64,000 nucleotides of DNA from Dacryopinax spathularia (lineage: Eukaryota; Basidiomycota; Dacrymycetes; Dacrymycetales; Dacrymycetaceae), in the NCBI GenBank assembly GCA_037974965.1, contig JBBPFI010000002.1, positions 434,001-498,000 of the forward strand, written 5' to 3'. Shown in pieces: positions 9,641 through 22,599 of this stretch (its first letter is position 1; each line of letters opens with the position of its first letter). Under the pieces are notes generated by a model that saw only the letters and a program-made list of their open reading frames with translations, had not been told where the DNA came from and searched no databases. Both the position numbers and the translations under genes were made by a program.

Positions 9641-10542
9641 TGCATAATGCTGGAATCTGAGCGGAGTATTGTGGCCTGGCTCCCTGGCCACAGACCGCAT
9701 ATTGCTCGGATTGTCAAGGGACCGCTTCAAGATGCGAGCATACAGGACGTGTTGTCCGCCTGAGCTCATTCGGAGGTCTGAGGTACAGGAGAAGGCCAAA
9801 CTGCAACATGATCCTGATATCGCCGACTCCGTCTCACCTCCCGACACTAACCACTGACCCCCATTCATTTCCAGCAGGCTCATTCTTTTCCGCCTTGCCA
9901 CTCGCCACGATCGAAAAGTCATGAGGATAAAAAAGCGGCTCCGTGGGCGAACTGGAGCAGGGAAGACCTTCAGCAGTGACCTCCAATTCGTCCCAGATGC
10001 CGCCTTCGCGCTCTCGAGCACAACGCCGCGTGTTGAAGAAAAGAAGGCACCCTCAAAACTTCGATCCAGACGCGCCTGGCGTGCAAAGAAGGACACCTCG
10101 CATACGTCTCTCCCGCCTTACGCTAGCAGTCGAAAGTGAAACGAGCCAGACATGGAGCATCGCCAATATCGGTCGAGGACGGCAGTCAGCAGCGTCCCCC
10201 GCTAGCCTGGCCGTCCGTCTTTGGCTGGCACCACCTCAAACCGGAAGGGCATCTCATCGAGAGCTTGTGCAAGATCCCCAGCCGACCGAGCCCACGGGGG
10301 CCACACTTGTCCCAAACGCAAGTGCTGCGCGACCGCGATCCCCCGCGCTTACGTCCTACAGCGCCTCGTCTCAACGCTACCTCCAGCAGTCGGTGCCCTT
10401 CGCGAATCGTGTTGTGGAGCATATGTTGGATGGCTCGAGCCTTTTGGAGTTTCAGGCGACGTCACGCTTGCGTACTCAAGAGCGAAAACGGATCCGCTGG
10501 AAGAGATTGTTGGATTGGATGAAGAGAAGGGACGGTCCGTGA
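9641..10542 (+). CDS. Unresolved hypothetical gene, probably multi-exon
   Basis: Several plus-strand coding-like pieces lie here in different frames. They are SRDRFKMRAYRTCCPPELI with RRSEVQEKAKLQHDPDIAD (about 9715-9850), a possible acceptor CATTTCCAG at about 9866-9874, and an open frame 9943-10542 rich in Arg/Ser/Pro. That frame ends VVEHMLDGSSLLEFQ, then a basic tail KRIRWKRLLDWMKRRDGP. I could not settle the exon joins or the start, and I recognise no family. An in-phase string GRTGAGKT near 9946 looks like a Walker A motif, but its surroundings do not support an NTPase. Confidence 0.3.
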
Positions 10543-10743
10543 ATTAGTCTTGCAGACAGTGTATATGGACGAGAGTGTTCGGGACACAACAGATCCTCCA
10601 GTCCTGCTGGAGACGGAGTTGTAGTTGTTGTAGATAGCCACATCCTTTCCCTAATGCTCCCCTTCCTAGATGTATTGTAACGATCAGTTAATGTCCTCGG
10701 TGCAGAGGATGCGGATGTCTTCCCAGGAGATGGAGACGCAAGT

Positions 10744-12033
10744 CTAGGCCCCTGTAGGGTGAGCAGGAGTCCCTCCATAACACCACTCCCCCTCAATCCT
10801 CACGAAATTCCTCGTGTCCTCCAGATCCCGACTCGGACTTTCCCGGACCAAATACGGCAGCCGCACTTGAGGATCGGCCCGAACGCGCTGTGTCGTGTAG
10901 GAGACCAGGGTGAGATATGGAGCTACTGCTGCTATTGGAAAAACCAAAGGGCTCAGTTGAGTCCATATGCTCGGCAATGCATCGGGTGTGACGCCTTGGG
11001 TATGTGGATCCTTCAGCTGTATGCGTTTCAGAGCGGGGAAAGGTGGTGGGCCATAGTCGGTGATCGCTCCATACGTCCGCTATTCTCGCCCGTCAGCGCA
11101 CTCCGAGAAGGGAAAGAATGAGTGACGAACGGAAATACCCTTAATGATCACGCCCGTGATGACCAGCACCTCGAGATGAGGCAAAGATTCCCCGATCAGA
11201 GCGCTTATCTCTGGCTCCAGCATCGGCAGACGCAGTTCCAGGTGAGTAAGTGGACCAGTCGAGTGGAAGAGCGAGAAAAACGCCTCCTTCCGCAAAGCTG
11301 CCAGACGAGGATTCGAGATCGACCAGGTTCGGATCATCATCTTCGTGATCGGCCGAGTGAGGGCTAAGCGGCCGCACTGTAGATCGCCGCGGATGCAGGT
11401 CAACGAAGGAAGCAAGTCAGGGTTGGAGGTAAGATGGTCCATCAGAGCGATGCGGTCTTCCTGCCGGGTGCTTTCGAACTCGAGATATCGCAGTTCTTCT
11501 AGTTTCCTGTTACTGAAGAAGTCGAGGAGATTCTGGACAGAGCCGAGGCGCGCTCCCACCCGGAAGGGGATGGTTATCTCCAGAGTCTTGAGTCGGAAGG
11601 GCCATTGATCAATGCTGTGCCAGAACGCGTTGTTGTACGAGGCAACTGAGATCGAAAGACTCGTAAGCCCGTACATGAGCGAAATCGTACGGAAGTACAG
11701 CCGGAAAAGGCTGGGGCCGAATAGGTTGTGCCGGAATCGTTCCATGTTACGAGGCCGACCTCGGGGGCCGGAGATGTTGATCGTTACGGACCGGACGTAG
11801 CGGGCCAGCTGGGGGCGCCGTTGGATAGTCTGGCATAACTTGATGGGTGATATGATTCCCTGCCCTAGAGAAATGCGAAGGTAGAGACGTCGATCGACGA
11901 GCTCGCAAACTGCTTTGCTGGTTAAGCGGAAACGCAGCACATCAGCGAGGTCGAGGATGGAGGCAGCGATGTCGTCCAGGACTTTCGCAGGCAGAGTTCG
12001 GGGTGACGCATTGACGTTCTGAAGTGCTTCCAT
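10744..12033 (-). CDS. F-box/LRR-like protein
   Basis: Likely substrate receptor of an SCF-type ubiquitin ligase, by analogy only. Two exons: 12033 to about 11157 and about 11080 to 10744, joined by a 70-odd-nt intron (GTGATC...GAATAG). The N-terminus (LPAKVLDDIAASILDLADVL then RFRLTSKAVCELVDRRLYLR) has the F-box-like helix pattern. It is followed by irregular leucine-rich segments (LTSLSISV, LKTLEITIP, LEELRYLEFES, LTHLELRLPML, LEVLVITG). The total is about 400 aa. It differs clearly from the F-box-like family in the right half of the window. The C-terminal exon ends GEWCYGGTPAHPTGA. Distant families of this kind are poorly annotated, so the function is inferred from architecture only. Confidence 0.65.
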
Positions 12034-12577
12034 GGAAGGTCGGATGAGAGGCTTTGTTCTGGGGATGCTGGAGGTTGATGTGAGGCACTTGTACTGAGCA
12101 AAGAAGTGAAACGACTGTCCACATCACGCACGACATCACGCACAGCTTCCAAAGAGGCGGTTGTTTGATGTTCGCCAACATTCTGATACACTCCAGTGCG
12201 CACGGTGATATTATCACCCACAGGCAGACCAAGACATCGTGGAGCGATGCAGAGCATCGAGGGCGGTGCTGAAAGCCAGTAGCAAGGGTAAAAAGATTGG
12301 GTAAACGAAAACCAAATTGGATATTGTTACAGATGCTTGATCAAAAGGGAAGGATCGCGGTATGCAGCAGAAGAAGTTCGAAGAAAGGTTGTCTCCTAGG
12401 TTCCGGAACCGAGGATATAGAAAACGGAGTAGGCCGAGCACGCCACCAGCTGCACTCTAGCATGTTGCGGCAGGCTCTCCGACTGAACGCCGTATGGCAA
12501 GCAGTCAGCGGAAGTTGATGTTTGCGAGAAGAAAGATGAACCCAAGACCCAAGAAAACCACGACATCCGGTCAGCGA
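12034..12577. other. Intergenic region between the F-box/LRR gene and Mo25
   Basis: Promoter side of the F-box/LRR-like gene and 3' side of Mo25. Open frames here are antisense or unsupported, and no repeat was seen. Confidence 0.4.
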
Positions 12578-14643
12578 TCAGAGCGCAGAGATCTGCGTGA
12601 TCAGGAACTGTTTCTCGTCCTGCAAAAAGTGTTAGCGCCATGTTCCGCGGGGAAGGGCATGTTTCAAAGAAGCATGAAGTATGGATAGTCCTGTGACGAC
12701 GTGCAAGCCCCATAGGGGCGGTAAAGCACGAGAAAGTGACAAACGGCATGATAAGGATGATGGGGATAGAGGGTATGGAATGACCAGGAAGCTGACGTGG
12801 GAATTGGGACTCGAGGGACGTGCAGGCAAGGGCCAAATCCTACAGCCCATATACCAATCCCAACGGTACAACAACCCCATCCTCAGTGAAGAGCCAGAAG
12901 AGCGAAAAAAAAAAGGAGCGTAAGAAGGCTAAGAAGCAGAGCATAACGCACCATGAACTGCTCATCCTCCCTCCTATCATTATGGAAATCGGCCAAAAAA
13001 GCAAGCAGCTTGTCCTTATTCCTCCTCAGGATATTCTCGATCTGTGGCGGTTTTCTCGGGTTGGCTACGAAGACCTGCGCAAGCGTTAGCTGGGGTATTT
13101 AACGGAGAATGGTCGTTAGAGCCCCAAGGGGAGGGGAGGGGAGGGGGAAGAAGGTATGTGGGAGGGATGTGAGCGGCAAGAAGAGAATACCGGCGCTGCA
13201 GTCTCCATGCAAAAAAGGGGGATCGAGGGCCGGCTTTGCCCTCCCTTATCTCGAGGAACAACGATGGGACGGAGTATATCGAGTAATATGGGAAAGCAGG
13301 TACGGCACGCGTACCTTGAACACATGAAAAGCCTCAAACTGGATATTCCTGCTCTTATCCCTCAAAAGATTCATCATCACCCGCAAATTCCCGTCGCTCC
13401 CAATATACCGCGTCATGACGTTGAAGTTTGCCCGGTCGAGCAGGATCTCGCCGAGGAGCTTGAGGGACTGACGTTTGGTGACGTAGTTGTTGGAGGATAT
13501 GAGGGTGGCGTAGGTTAGGAAGAACTGGGGAGGGGGGCGCGGGCGTTAGCCTGCGCTCGACTGGGAGGGGGAGGGGAGGAGGCGGGGAGGCGGGGGGAGA
13601 GGGCAGGAGAGGGGGGTGGTGAGGAAGGCAGATAGGCAGAACAGGGGGAAGAGGGGAAAAAGATATGTTGAAGGGAAGCGGAAGATGGGAGATGGAACAG
13701 GGAGTGGGAGGAGGAACGCACCCGATCATAGTTCTGCTCCAAGTACTCGGCGACCATCGCCTTATGCCGCGTGAGCGTATCCCTGAAATTGGCGAACGCG
13801 TCGCACGAGACGCCGAAGGTGGTGGTTTCTATGTAGCTTGGGAATTGGTAGAACCTGGGCGTGTGGTTAGCTCTGTCGGGGAAAACGAGCGAGGGATAGC
13901 CGCGGGTGGCGATAGGGCGAGGAGAGACAGGGGACGGCGATAGATAGGAGAAAGAATCGTGGCAGAAGAGCAGAAAGAGAGGTTGGAGGAGAAGTGAAGG
14001 ACGCACTGATCCGACCACAACAACACCCTCGCCAACGGCTCATGCCTCAACATCTCCCTCAGAATCATCCCCGTATTCAGCGCCACGCTCTCATTCTCAT
14101 ACCCCCTCAGCGTGACAAAAACCACGTCCTGCCTCGTCGCCAAATAATCCACCGTAGGCCAGCGAGCGCCGATCTGCCGCCTAAGCAGGTTGTTGAAGAT
14201 CTGCGAAACGTCCTTGCGCGCTTCGAAGTCGAATTTGGCGATGCTGTGCACGAGGGAGAGGAGGAGGTCGGAGGTGTAGACTTCTTGCGAGAGCTGGGCG
14301 ACTTGTTCGGGTGAGGGCTCTTCTGCACCATGCCACGTCCAAATGCCAAACACAACCACAACCACAACCACAACCACAACCACAACCACAACCAGGACCA
14401 GGACCAGAACCAGAGCAACAACGACTATCGTCAGCAACCGACTTCGAGCCGAGATGAAAAAGGCGCACCCCCATCCAACCCAAAAAGAATCCCCTTCATA
14501 GCACCCAACCACTTGCTCACATCCTCGCTCCCCCTCCTGCGCGCATCAGACCCAGGCGGAGCCTGCTCGACACGGCCAATCGCGTCCCTCAGCGAACGGA
14601 CGACATCGCTCGGTCCCCGGGAGCGGGATTTGAAGAAGTTCAT
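12578..14643 (-). CDS. hymA: Mo25/HymA (Cab39-like) scaffold protein
   Basis: Armadillo-like scaffold that activates STE20/germinal-centre kinases and works in the NDR/MOR morphogenesis network of fungi. About 330 aa over about six exons on the minus strand: [15 protein letters not shown]... (14643 to about 14480), [20 protein letters not shown] to [36 protein letters not shown], then [20 protein letters not shown] through [18 protein letters not shown] (about 13530-13317), [20 protein letters not shown] through [10 protein letters not shown], and the last exon [13 protein letters not shown] ending at 12578. These match the human CAB39 blocks almost one to one, including the signature [14 protein letters not shown] and [21 protein letters not shown]. 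Introns are mostly 50-120 nt. The first intron contains a hexanucleotide microsatellite. Identity is certain; small exon ends are approximate. Confidence 0.93.
14351..14406 (+). repeat. Hexanucleotide microsatellite (CACAAC)n plus (CCAGGA)n in the first Mo25 intron
   Basis: About seven uninterrupted CACAAC units (14351-14393) are followed by two to three ACCAGG-type units. It lies inside the first intron of the Mo25 gene. Confidence 0.85.
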
Positions 14644-15509
14644 CTTCCTTGTTTTGCTGGGGGTTGGGGCTGTGGTTGTAGTGAGGGGAGGTATGAGGGG
14701 GAGGTGGAGGTGGAGGGGTATAGGCTGGTTGAGGAGGGAGGGGTGGAACACGTTGGGTTGGATGTTTGGTCCGTTGGTGTTGGGCGGCGAGGGGCGACGA
14801 TATCGTGCGGTGGAGTGTCCTTCCTGGCGTTACTGGCACTTGCTTGCCGCTTACCTACGGTGGAGGACAATAGATGTCGATAAGAGCCAACGACGTGAGA
14901 AGAGGAGAAAGCGAACAGGAGCTTCGAGGTAAACGTCAGACGACCCCTCAACCAACGACAACGTCCCGGCCCTTAGCGCCCCTCTTCGGCAGCCGCCGAC
15001 AGGAGGGAAAGGGAAGGGGATGACGCGACCCGGCGACCTTTTCCCTATATAGTAACTCTCGTCCTGGCCTCGGATGACCAGCTGGGAGAGGCAGGGGATG
15101 GCAGGTTGTTGATCGGATTTGCTGCTGATGATAGTGATGCTGATGATGCTGCTGATCCTGATGTACTGATGATGATAATGAGGACGAGGAGGCAGGGGTT
15201 TGTCAGTGCTCGAACACGCGTGCCGTGCGTCGCGCGTTGCCGGATTCGGATGTTGTTGTCTTGCCCGTGCCTGTTGCTAGCGGGATTCTTGAGGTCTCGG
15301 TCGATGGGGATCGATCGGCTCGATTCGATTTGGAAGCTGGTGATAAGTATCGATTGAAAGGTGTTTTACAGGGGTATGCTACGACAAACTATGCTATGCT
15401 ACGATACAATATATGCTAACACATGCGGTTCGTGAACTTGCCTTTTTTCGCGCTCGGCAACTCCCGTCGGCGATAACAGCCAAAGGTGGTTTCACGGAGC
15501 AGCACGCCC
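14644..15509. promoter_or_regulatory. Mo25 promoter and 3' flank of DNA polymerase epsilon
   Basis: No gene supported. It includes an imperfect GAT/TGC trinucleotide run at 15118-15183 and scattered CG-rich patches near 15215-15240. It lies upstream of Mo25 and downstream of the polymerase stop at 15510. Confidence 0.4.
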
Positions 15510-18500
15510 CTACCACCTCCCCAACACCCCCTCCGCATACGTCCTCAACATCCCCAACCCATGATAAACCGCCACATTAACGACCGTCCTCAACCTCCTC
15601 CTGGTCTCCACTTTCCCCAGCATAAGCCCATACGCCCCCGAACACGCACAGAACGCGCTCAGGTTATCGGCTCGCATCTGCTTGCATTTCCCACACCGCA
15701 TGTCCTGGAGCTGGAAAGCGGTGACGAGCCTGCGGACAGAGTCGATGAGCGAGATTTCGATCGAGGTGCGGTCGTACGGATGTCCACAGTCGGCGCAGCT
15801 CCATGTTTTCCCCCCTGCCGCTTGTCCGCCTCCGGTCGTAGTGGTGGTGGAAGAGGTAGTGGTGCTGGAGCCAGAGTCGGGGAACAAGTCCTCATCACGA
15901 CAGAAATCCATATCCCTCTGGCTGGAGCACTGCGTGCATATCACCATCGGCAGCCTGCAGCTCTCGCACGGGTTACGGAACTGCGCCTCTTCCGCAAACT
16001 CCCTCACGTGTACGAGCTCGAGCAGGTTTCGCTTCAGGATCCCCACTTCGAGCGCTACGTCCTTGTGCAGCTTGAGGACTTCGCAGGTGAACTTTATGAA
16101 TTCCAGGGGAGGGGAGGTGAGCGTCATGTGTGATCCGGGGAGGAGGGGGAACTCGAAGTCTTCTGCTTGGTCGGAGTCGGGTGTGTCGGCCATCGTGGAC
16201 CTTTCGTAACGATCGACGATCTGTTGGACTTTGGAGAGCAGCCGGCGCGTGAGACGGTTCGAGACGTAGCTCCTCACGCGCTCGATCTCCGTCAGCTTGT
16301 CGGCCGTCGCCGCCGCAGTTTGGTCCTGCGTAAAGTTCTGGATCACGCGCAGAGGTGTACGCGTATGCGAGCGCTTCTGCTTGTCCTCGTATAGATCCGT
16401 CATGAACTTCCGGATTATCTGCGCAAAGTCGGCCTGCAGCGCGGGGGGGAGGAAACGCTGGATGTTCCAGCACATCATCAGTGCTGGCGTCGCGTCGGGC
16501 TTGTCGAGCGCAGCGAGGTCTTCATGGATGAACCCGCCGAAGTTGCTACGATCCATGAAGAGGATGAAGTCGTACACGCGGTCAATACGGAGGTTGATGT
16601 ATCGGAAGAGTTCTTGGTTCTCGACTGCGGTCAGGAGGTAGGTCAGGAATGCGGAAGCGGTACCGGGGGGCTTGGAGGTGAGCAGGATGACTTGGCTGAA
16701 ATCGGCAGAGATGACGCTGCATCCTAGTCGTCGGAATTCGGCGAGAAGCTGCAGGAAGGTCTTTTTCATCAGGCCGTGGACGAAACGCTGTAGGATGGGG
16801 TCGAACATATGCGCGTCGGAGCTGCATAACCAGCGCCACAGGTGATCCAGAACGGTCTTTGCGTCCATGTTGCCATGAACCATGTGTCCGTGCCAGGCGC
16901 GTACCATGGACTTGAGGATGGCGAACGTCGATGCGGGGAGGACGATGTCGCCAAGGGTGATCGTCCCGTCCGCTGTCCCATTGGCATACTCGTCCAGGTT
17001 GTGCGAGGCAGCTCCGATCGCTGCATTCCCTCCCACACTGCCTTCCATCTCGTTCACCAGTGCTGACTGCATCACCGCGTCCACAGCCAGCTGTTGTAGC
17101 TGAAGCGCGACGGCGACATTGGAGTAGCAGCCTGGCGAAGAGATCTCCGGGCTCGTCACCTCATCCGCAAGCAGGTTGGCATCTTCTTCACGACCTCCAA
17201 GATCAGGCTTGTTGGTGTTCGACCACCATAGCAGGATATCCTGGTCCATCAACCGCCGAGAGAAGTCGACATCGGCGTAGAAGAGCTCTCGGTCTGCAGG
17301 AACGTTGCCTACGGGCACATCGTGGTACCCTGCGCGCTGGACTTCCTGATACAGCCACGAACCAACCGAAACATAGCGAGACATCATGTGACTCACGACC
17401 GTCTTCTGCCAGGAGAAAACAGGCATGACATGCGCGTTTGGCCGACTGGGGATCATCATGACGGGGAAGGATGATACTTTCGGAACGCCTTGCTCGTAAT
17501 AGGTCATAGGCTTGTCGGACGAAATTAGCAGGATCGAGGTGTGCTGAGGGATCTTGCCTAGCGCTGCCGATATGGCTCTCAAGGCTCTGTCTTCCGATTG
17601 ATGATATGCGGGTGGCTCGACGGTTATGTCGTCGGGATATTCGAAGGCGGTTTCTGTCCAAGTCTCCGGTCTTCTTTGGTGAAGGAACTCAAGCTTTGCC
17701 TTGTACGTTTCTTCCAATTTTGTGGGCGGCTGTCGTTCTCGAGCGGGATCTACCAAATGCAAGGCGACATTGCCGTTTGGACGGAACAAGGCGAAGACGT
17801 GACGGCGGTCCACAGTGAAATGAATGAGAAGGGTGCAATTCAGTGATCGTCCACCGCCGAGATAGAGTCGCTTGAGCATGGAAGGTGCGGGTCGCTCCAC
17901 CTGGTGCAGATCCAAGCCAGTTGATCGCGCCCTGTTCAGGTTGATGCCTGCCTCCCTTGTGATCGAGCAAGCTCGACCGAGTCGAAGGATAGCTCGAAGT
18001 TCGGACGGGATCTGCATTTCGTACACACCGTCGACGTTCACATTGGCGATGAGACCGGTGAAGTGCGATTCCTCTTCCAGGTACAAGCTCTCGGGCACGG
18101 TAATCCGGAAAAGGTTGAGGCAGGGCTGGTCGTGCGGCAAAGTACGCGTAAGGTTTTCGGCAGTGTAGGATGGGAGGAAGGTGCCAGCTTCAGGCATTTC
18201 CTTGTAGTTGACGTAGAATTGGCGAGGAACCCGAAGAGCAACCGGAACGAACTCGTTATCGGTATGAAGCCACATGATAAAACGTCCCGGTCGCTCGGTA
18301 GGCCGTATTTGGAAGATATCCCACGACCGCGCTTCCCGTACTTGAGCGCCGCGGAACATGGCGGGCACGATCATTGCTGTTGAGCCGCCTAGCCGCTCTT
18401 CGCGCTTCTTCTTCCATACCCGACGCATCGCTTTGAGCCAGGCTGAGTAGTTCTTCTTCATGTCCGGAAGCGGCTTTTCCTTCTTGGGCTGCACCTTCTT

Positions 18501-21500
18501 CGTGACTACGGCAACCTTCTGTCGTGGAGCAGCATCCTGAGAGGTGCGGATATCTTCGATGTCAAGCGGTGCAGGAGCCGTCTTCGGTCCAGATTGGAAG
18601 AAGTTCGTAATTTTATGCTGCTGGAACTTGTCTTCCTGCGCAGCTACACGTCGATGTAACCAGTCTGGATGTCGTATACGAGGCACAGGGTTCGAAACCT
18701 TTTGGAAGGCGGCAGGAATGGTGATCAGCTTTTGGATGACGCCTCCGAGCCGCTCGATATAGTAGTCCCAGTCCAGAATAGACCGCATATCGAAACTGGT
18801 CAGGCTGTTGTCCTTGAGCCACTTCCGCAGGTAGTGCTGTTTGATCGATTCTTCAGCCGAGAAGATAGCTACTGGAACTGCCCTCTCGGTGACCGGAGCA
18901 CCCTGCGGCTTCGCCGAGATGATGAAGTTACAGGCAAGGCCCTTGTCTTTCACCATCTGCGCTCCCAAGAACTCAGCTAGGCGCTTGGCCGTGCTGATGG
19001 CGGTGGACTTTTGAGCCCCATATTCCGCGAGGGTCTTCGACATACTCCGGTATTCACCGATGAGCTCGACCAGTTCTTCATCCGTCAGGTTCTCCGCCTT
19101 CGTGTACAGCACGTCCAACCAGGAGTTTGCGACCGTGGCGACTTCAGCGTAGCACTCGTCGAGCGTTTTGCCGCCCAGGAACTTCTCGAAGATCTCCGAC
19201 TGGAAGATCTTGATGAGCTGGAGCTCTCCCCGGCGCTTTACTTCGAAGCCCTTCAGTTCGGCCAGCGAGCCATCTTCATTGAACACGGCGTAACGCTTCT
19301 TCAGCAGCTTGTCTTCTTCCTTCGACGACGGGAGGATCATGGCTTTGTAAGGTCCATCCAGCTCGAAGAAGATGGAGTTCTCGCTGTGAACAGCATACGT
19401 GCCCGTAGCTGGGTCGACCAGATCATGGTATTGATGGTTGGTGAATCGGTCGTGCACGAGGTGGTTGAGCATGGTGCAAGGATACGAGAGCTGAAGCTTC
19501 TTGCCTCCCTTCGTCTCGAGGAAGAAGTTGTCGGGGAAGGTACCAGGCAGCATGCACCAGATACCGTCGGTATCCAGCTCAAGCGGACGACCGATTTGTT
19601 CGACCAGCTGGCGAGCCATCTGGATGATATTGGCACCTGTCAAGCAGGTAATGCCGGCCATCTCCATAGAATGCCACCGAGCTCCCTTCCGCATGACATA
19701 CCCGTAGAAAGAGTTCAGGATGCACTTGTGCGCCAGCTGAAGCGAGTCGTACAATACGATCATCTTGTTCGCTTCGTCGATCTGCGTCATCGAAGCGTCA
19801 GCCTTCGCCTTGTCGAGGTTCTTCTTCCATGTCTTGTGCAGGCCCTTGTACTGATACCGACGATCACGGAAACTCCTCACAGTGTCGATATAGAATGGGT
19901 TCTCCCGCTGGCAGATGATGGCCTCCTTGACGACCACCTCGGTATCCTTCGTCTTCTTGTACACCCTGCGGGAGTAGTCCCCAAGGCGTTTATGAAGGAG
20001 CGCATTCTGCTCCGAAGGACTTAGGTCGATGTATCGCCGTTTTGGTCCGCCAGGGTGTTTGGGCGGGAACATCTCCTTGTTCAAGGCGAACTTGACCATG
20101 TTGTATTCGTCCCGCTTGGCAGGGAAGAACTCTCCTCGCCAGGCCCACGTCATCCGGCGATCGCATTGCTTCCCTGGCCGGTTATGGTCGCACACGGCGC
20201 ACATCGCTTCGTCCACCACTGCGTCCGGTTGGAGTCGGTTGGACAACATGATGTTGGGGTACATGGCCGCTACGTCCAAATGGTAGATGAGCGGCTTGTC
20301 CTGTCGCATCGGGTTGTCCCGCAACTCCTCGAGAAGCTCGGTGATCTGCCCCTTGACAACATCATAGTTCGTCACGTCGTCCATGCTTGTCTTGAATTCC
20401 GTGACGATCGCGAACTGCAGTGCTCGGTCGAGGTCGTCGATAAGCTGCTGGACGGCTTCGGGGACGATCTTGAAGTGCGTGGGGATGTCGTTTCGGAATA
20501 CGCCGGCTTCGAGCGCTTCGACGTGCCCACCGACGTACGTCTCGAAAGAGAGCAGATGGCCTTCGTGCATGTTGCCTAGGGGCTCTTCGTGTCGGTTAGG
20601 CATGATTACGTTGCTCTTGTACGCTTCAACCTGCGATCGGAGTCAACGGCGTTGGACGGTCAGGCTGTGGACGCGCTCACCATCAGCAAAGTTTCGCAGA
20701 GCGTCCCCGTACCCTTCCTCAAGACCTCATCCGGATTCAGGGGGATGATGTTGCAAAGCGAGAAGACGAAAGGATGCACATATTTCATGTACAAATAGTA
20801 CGTCGCCACCGCATCAGACACCGAATACTGCGCGAGGACCTGCGGCTGCTCCATAGCATACGGCGTCATAAGCTCCGGATCGAGCTCGATCGGGTTGTAC
20901 CCCAGCTTCGCTGTCGTTACGGCTTTCAAGCCTTGACTCCCCTGCGGGAGGTAGCTGTCCCGTTTCACCCATCGGAAACAGTCCATATGCGTGCATTGGC
21001 GCGATTTGAACTCGTCCTCGTTGTCTTTTGCAAACCCGATCTCGGAGAGCATGTCGATTCCGTGATGCTTCGCCCTGGCTTCCACGAAGGGGAAATCGAA
21101 GGAGTCGCCGTTGTACGTGGCGATGACTGTCGGCTTCGCAGCCTGGATATGGGTGAAGAATCGGCGAATGACGGCCTCCTCGTCCTTTTCGTTGTACACC
21201 GTAAAAGGCCCCTCGAACCCTTCTTTCGGAGTGTACTCGAAGTCGTCGATGTCTTCGCTCACTATTTCCCGGTTCGTGATCAGGAATCCTTGGCCGTCGA
21301 TCATGTAGGAGATCATCATGATCTGGTCAAGGCTCTGATCGGGGAACTTGAGAGGGGCTTTGGTGGTCTCGATGTCGAACGCGAGGACGACGGGCTCAGC
21401 ACGGGCCACTCGCTCCGGTATGGGCTCGAGGGTGATCTCGCCTGATGAGGCGGTGACGGTGTACCACTTTCCTACGCGGATATCTACCATCCATTGCGTC

Positions 21501-22459
21501 AGCAAATGAGAGGGAAAAGAAGGGGGAGAGACGCACCTTTATCGATACCCACACGCAGGTAATACGGCACGTCATACTCCCGTATATCCTGGATACATTC
21601 CTCCGGCTCGACCTTCCTCCCTCCCCTAACCTCAGGAGCAACTCCGTCCTCCATCTCCATCTCGATCCCCATATCCGCCGCGCCCACAACCTCAGCATAC
21701 GCCTCAATAGCGCTCGCCTTCGACTGGTTGCTCTGCGCCAGAGGGAGCATATCACGCCGGACGGTGAGGAGGTCGGAGACGTTTCGGAAAGAGAGCTGCA
21801 GGTAGAGACGGCGGTAGCCGAGTAGGTGGTTCGGCATTTTCAGGTCTTCTTTCTTTTCTCGGGAAATGTGGGAGATGAGACCTTCGTACCGCTTCATGAG
21901 CCATTCTTCGACTGTGGTCTCGTGTCCGGTCTGCATCATCGCTCAGCTCAGTGGGATCTAAACGTACAGGAGCGACCGGAACGCACCTTGACACCGATAT
22001 AGAAATATGGCTCGTACAGCATCGTGGTCTTGAACATGCCACCATCATCTTGCAGGAAGTAGAAGTCCACTCCGGCTTTTCCACCTGGATGGTCTTCATC
22101 CTTGACCAGGGTCTGCAACAGGAATGAGAATTTGCGTGTCGCGATAGACCGACCAGGCTTACAGGATGCATGTTGACCATCCATCCCACCTTCTTCGGGC
22201 CCTCCTGATACCTGACAAAACCCAGCTTCTCGTCAATCTCGTCCCGTATCCGGACATCCTCAAACCGTTCCTCCTGGGCGGTCCCATCCTCTCCTCGCTG
22301 CGGAGCCGGCCGGTCACCACCCGCCCCTTGGGCGCCTCCTCTCCCTCTTCCCCGACCGCGAAACCCACCTCGACCGCGAAAGTTACCTCGCGTGTTGAAG
22401 CCGCCTCTACCGCGTCCGCGTGACGGCACGAGGCCAAATGTCTTGCCTCCTGGTGCCAT
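15510..22459 (-). CDS. POL2: DNA polymerase epsilon catalytic subunit
   Basis: Leading-strand replicative B-family polymerase. Five exons: 22459 to about 22165, about 22112-21987, about 21932-21537, about 21488-20680, and one long exon about 20612-15510, giving roughly 2,250 aa, as in yeast Pol2 (2,222). In order: a Gly/Arg-rich N-terminus (RGRGRGG), GWMVNMHP, the 3'-5' exonuclease motifs FDIET (Exo I), [10 protein letters not shown] (Exo II) and [13 protein letters not shown] (Exo III), palm motif [12 protein letters not shown], the Fe-S type cysteines [13 protein letters not shown], motif [12 protein letters not shown], motif [10 protein letters not shown], the inactive C-terminal polymerase half, then two C-terminal zinc modules ([14 protein letters not shown] and CADCGHPY...[18 protein letters not shown]). 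The exon 4/5 join LLM|VEAYKSN is a clean GT-AG. All exonuclease and polymerase residues look intact, and four MCB boxes lie upstream. Confidence 0.97.
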
Positions 22460-22494
22460 CTATGGATAGGCAGAAGAAGAAAGGTATTGTGGGG

Positions 22495-22598
22495 ACGCGT
22501 TGTCCGGGTATTGAAGAGTGTAATGAAGTGAAGAGGGACTGTGTGCGACGACGCGCTCGACACGCGTGTCACGCGTCGCTCGGAGCCGAGGCACGCGT
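22495..22598. promoter_or_regulatory. Cluster of four ACGCGT (MCB) boxes upstream of POL2
   Basis: Exact ACGCGT at 22495-22500, 22562-22567, 22571-22576 and 22593-22598, that is 36-139 bases upstream of the POL2 start. ACGCGT is the MluI cell-cycle box bound by MBF-type factors in yeasts and drives G1/S expression of replication genes. The cluster is seen directly; the factor is inferred. Confidence 0.7.
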
Positions 22599-22599
22599 T

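Noticed and set aside
9608-10096. 162-aa minus-strand open frame
   Set aside because: Composition and position suggest it is antisense to the plus-strand coding-like pieces; no splice or family support.
9921-10139. Walker A-like string GRTGAGKT
   Set aside because: No Walker B or other NTPase motif nearby, and the frame closes within 70 residues.
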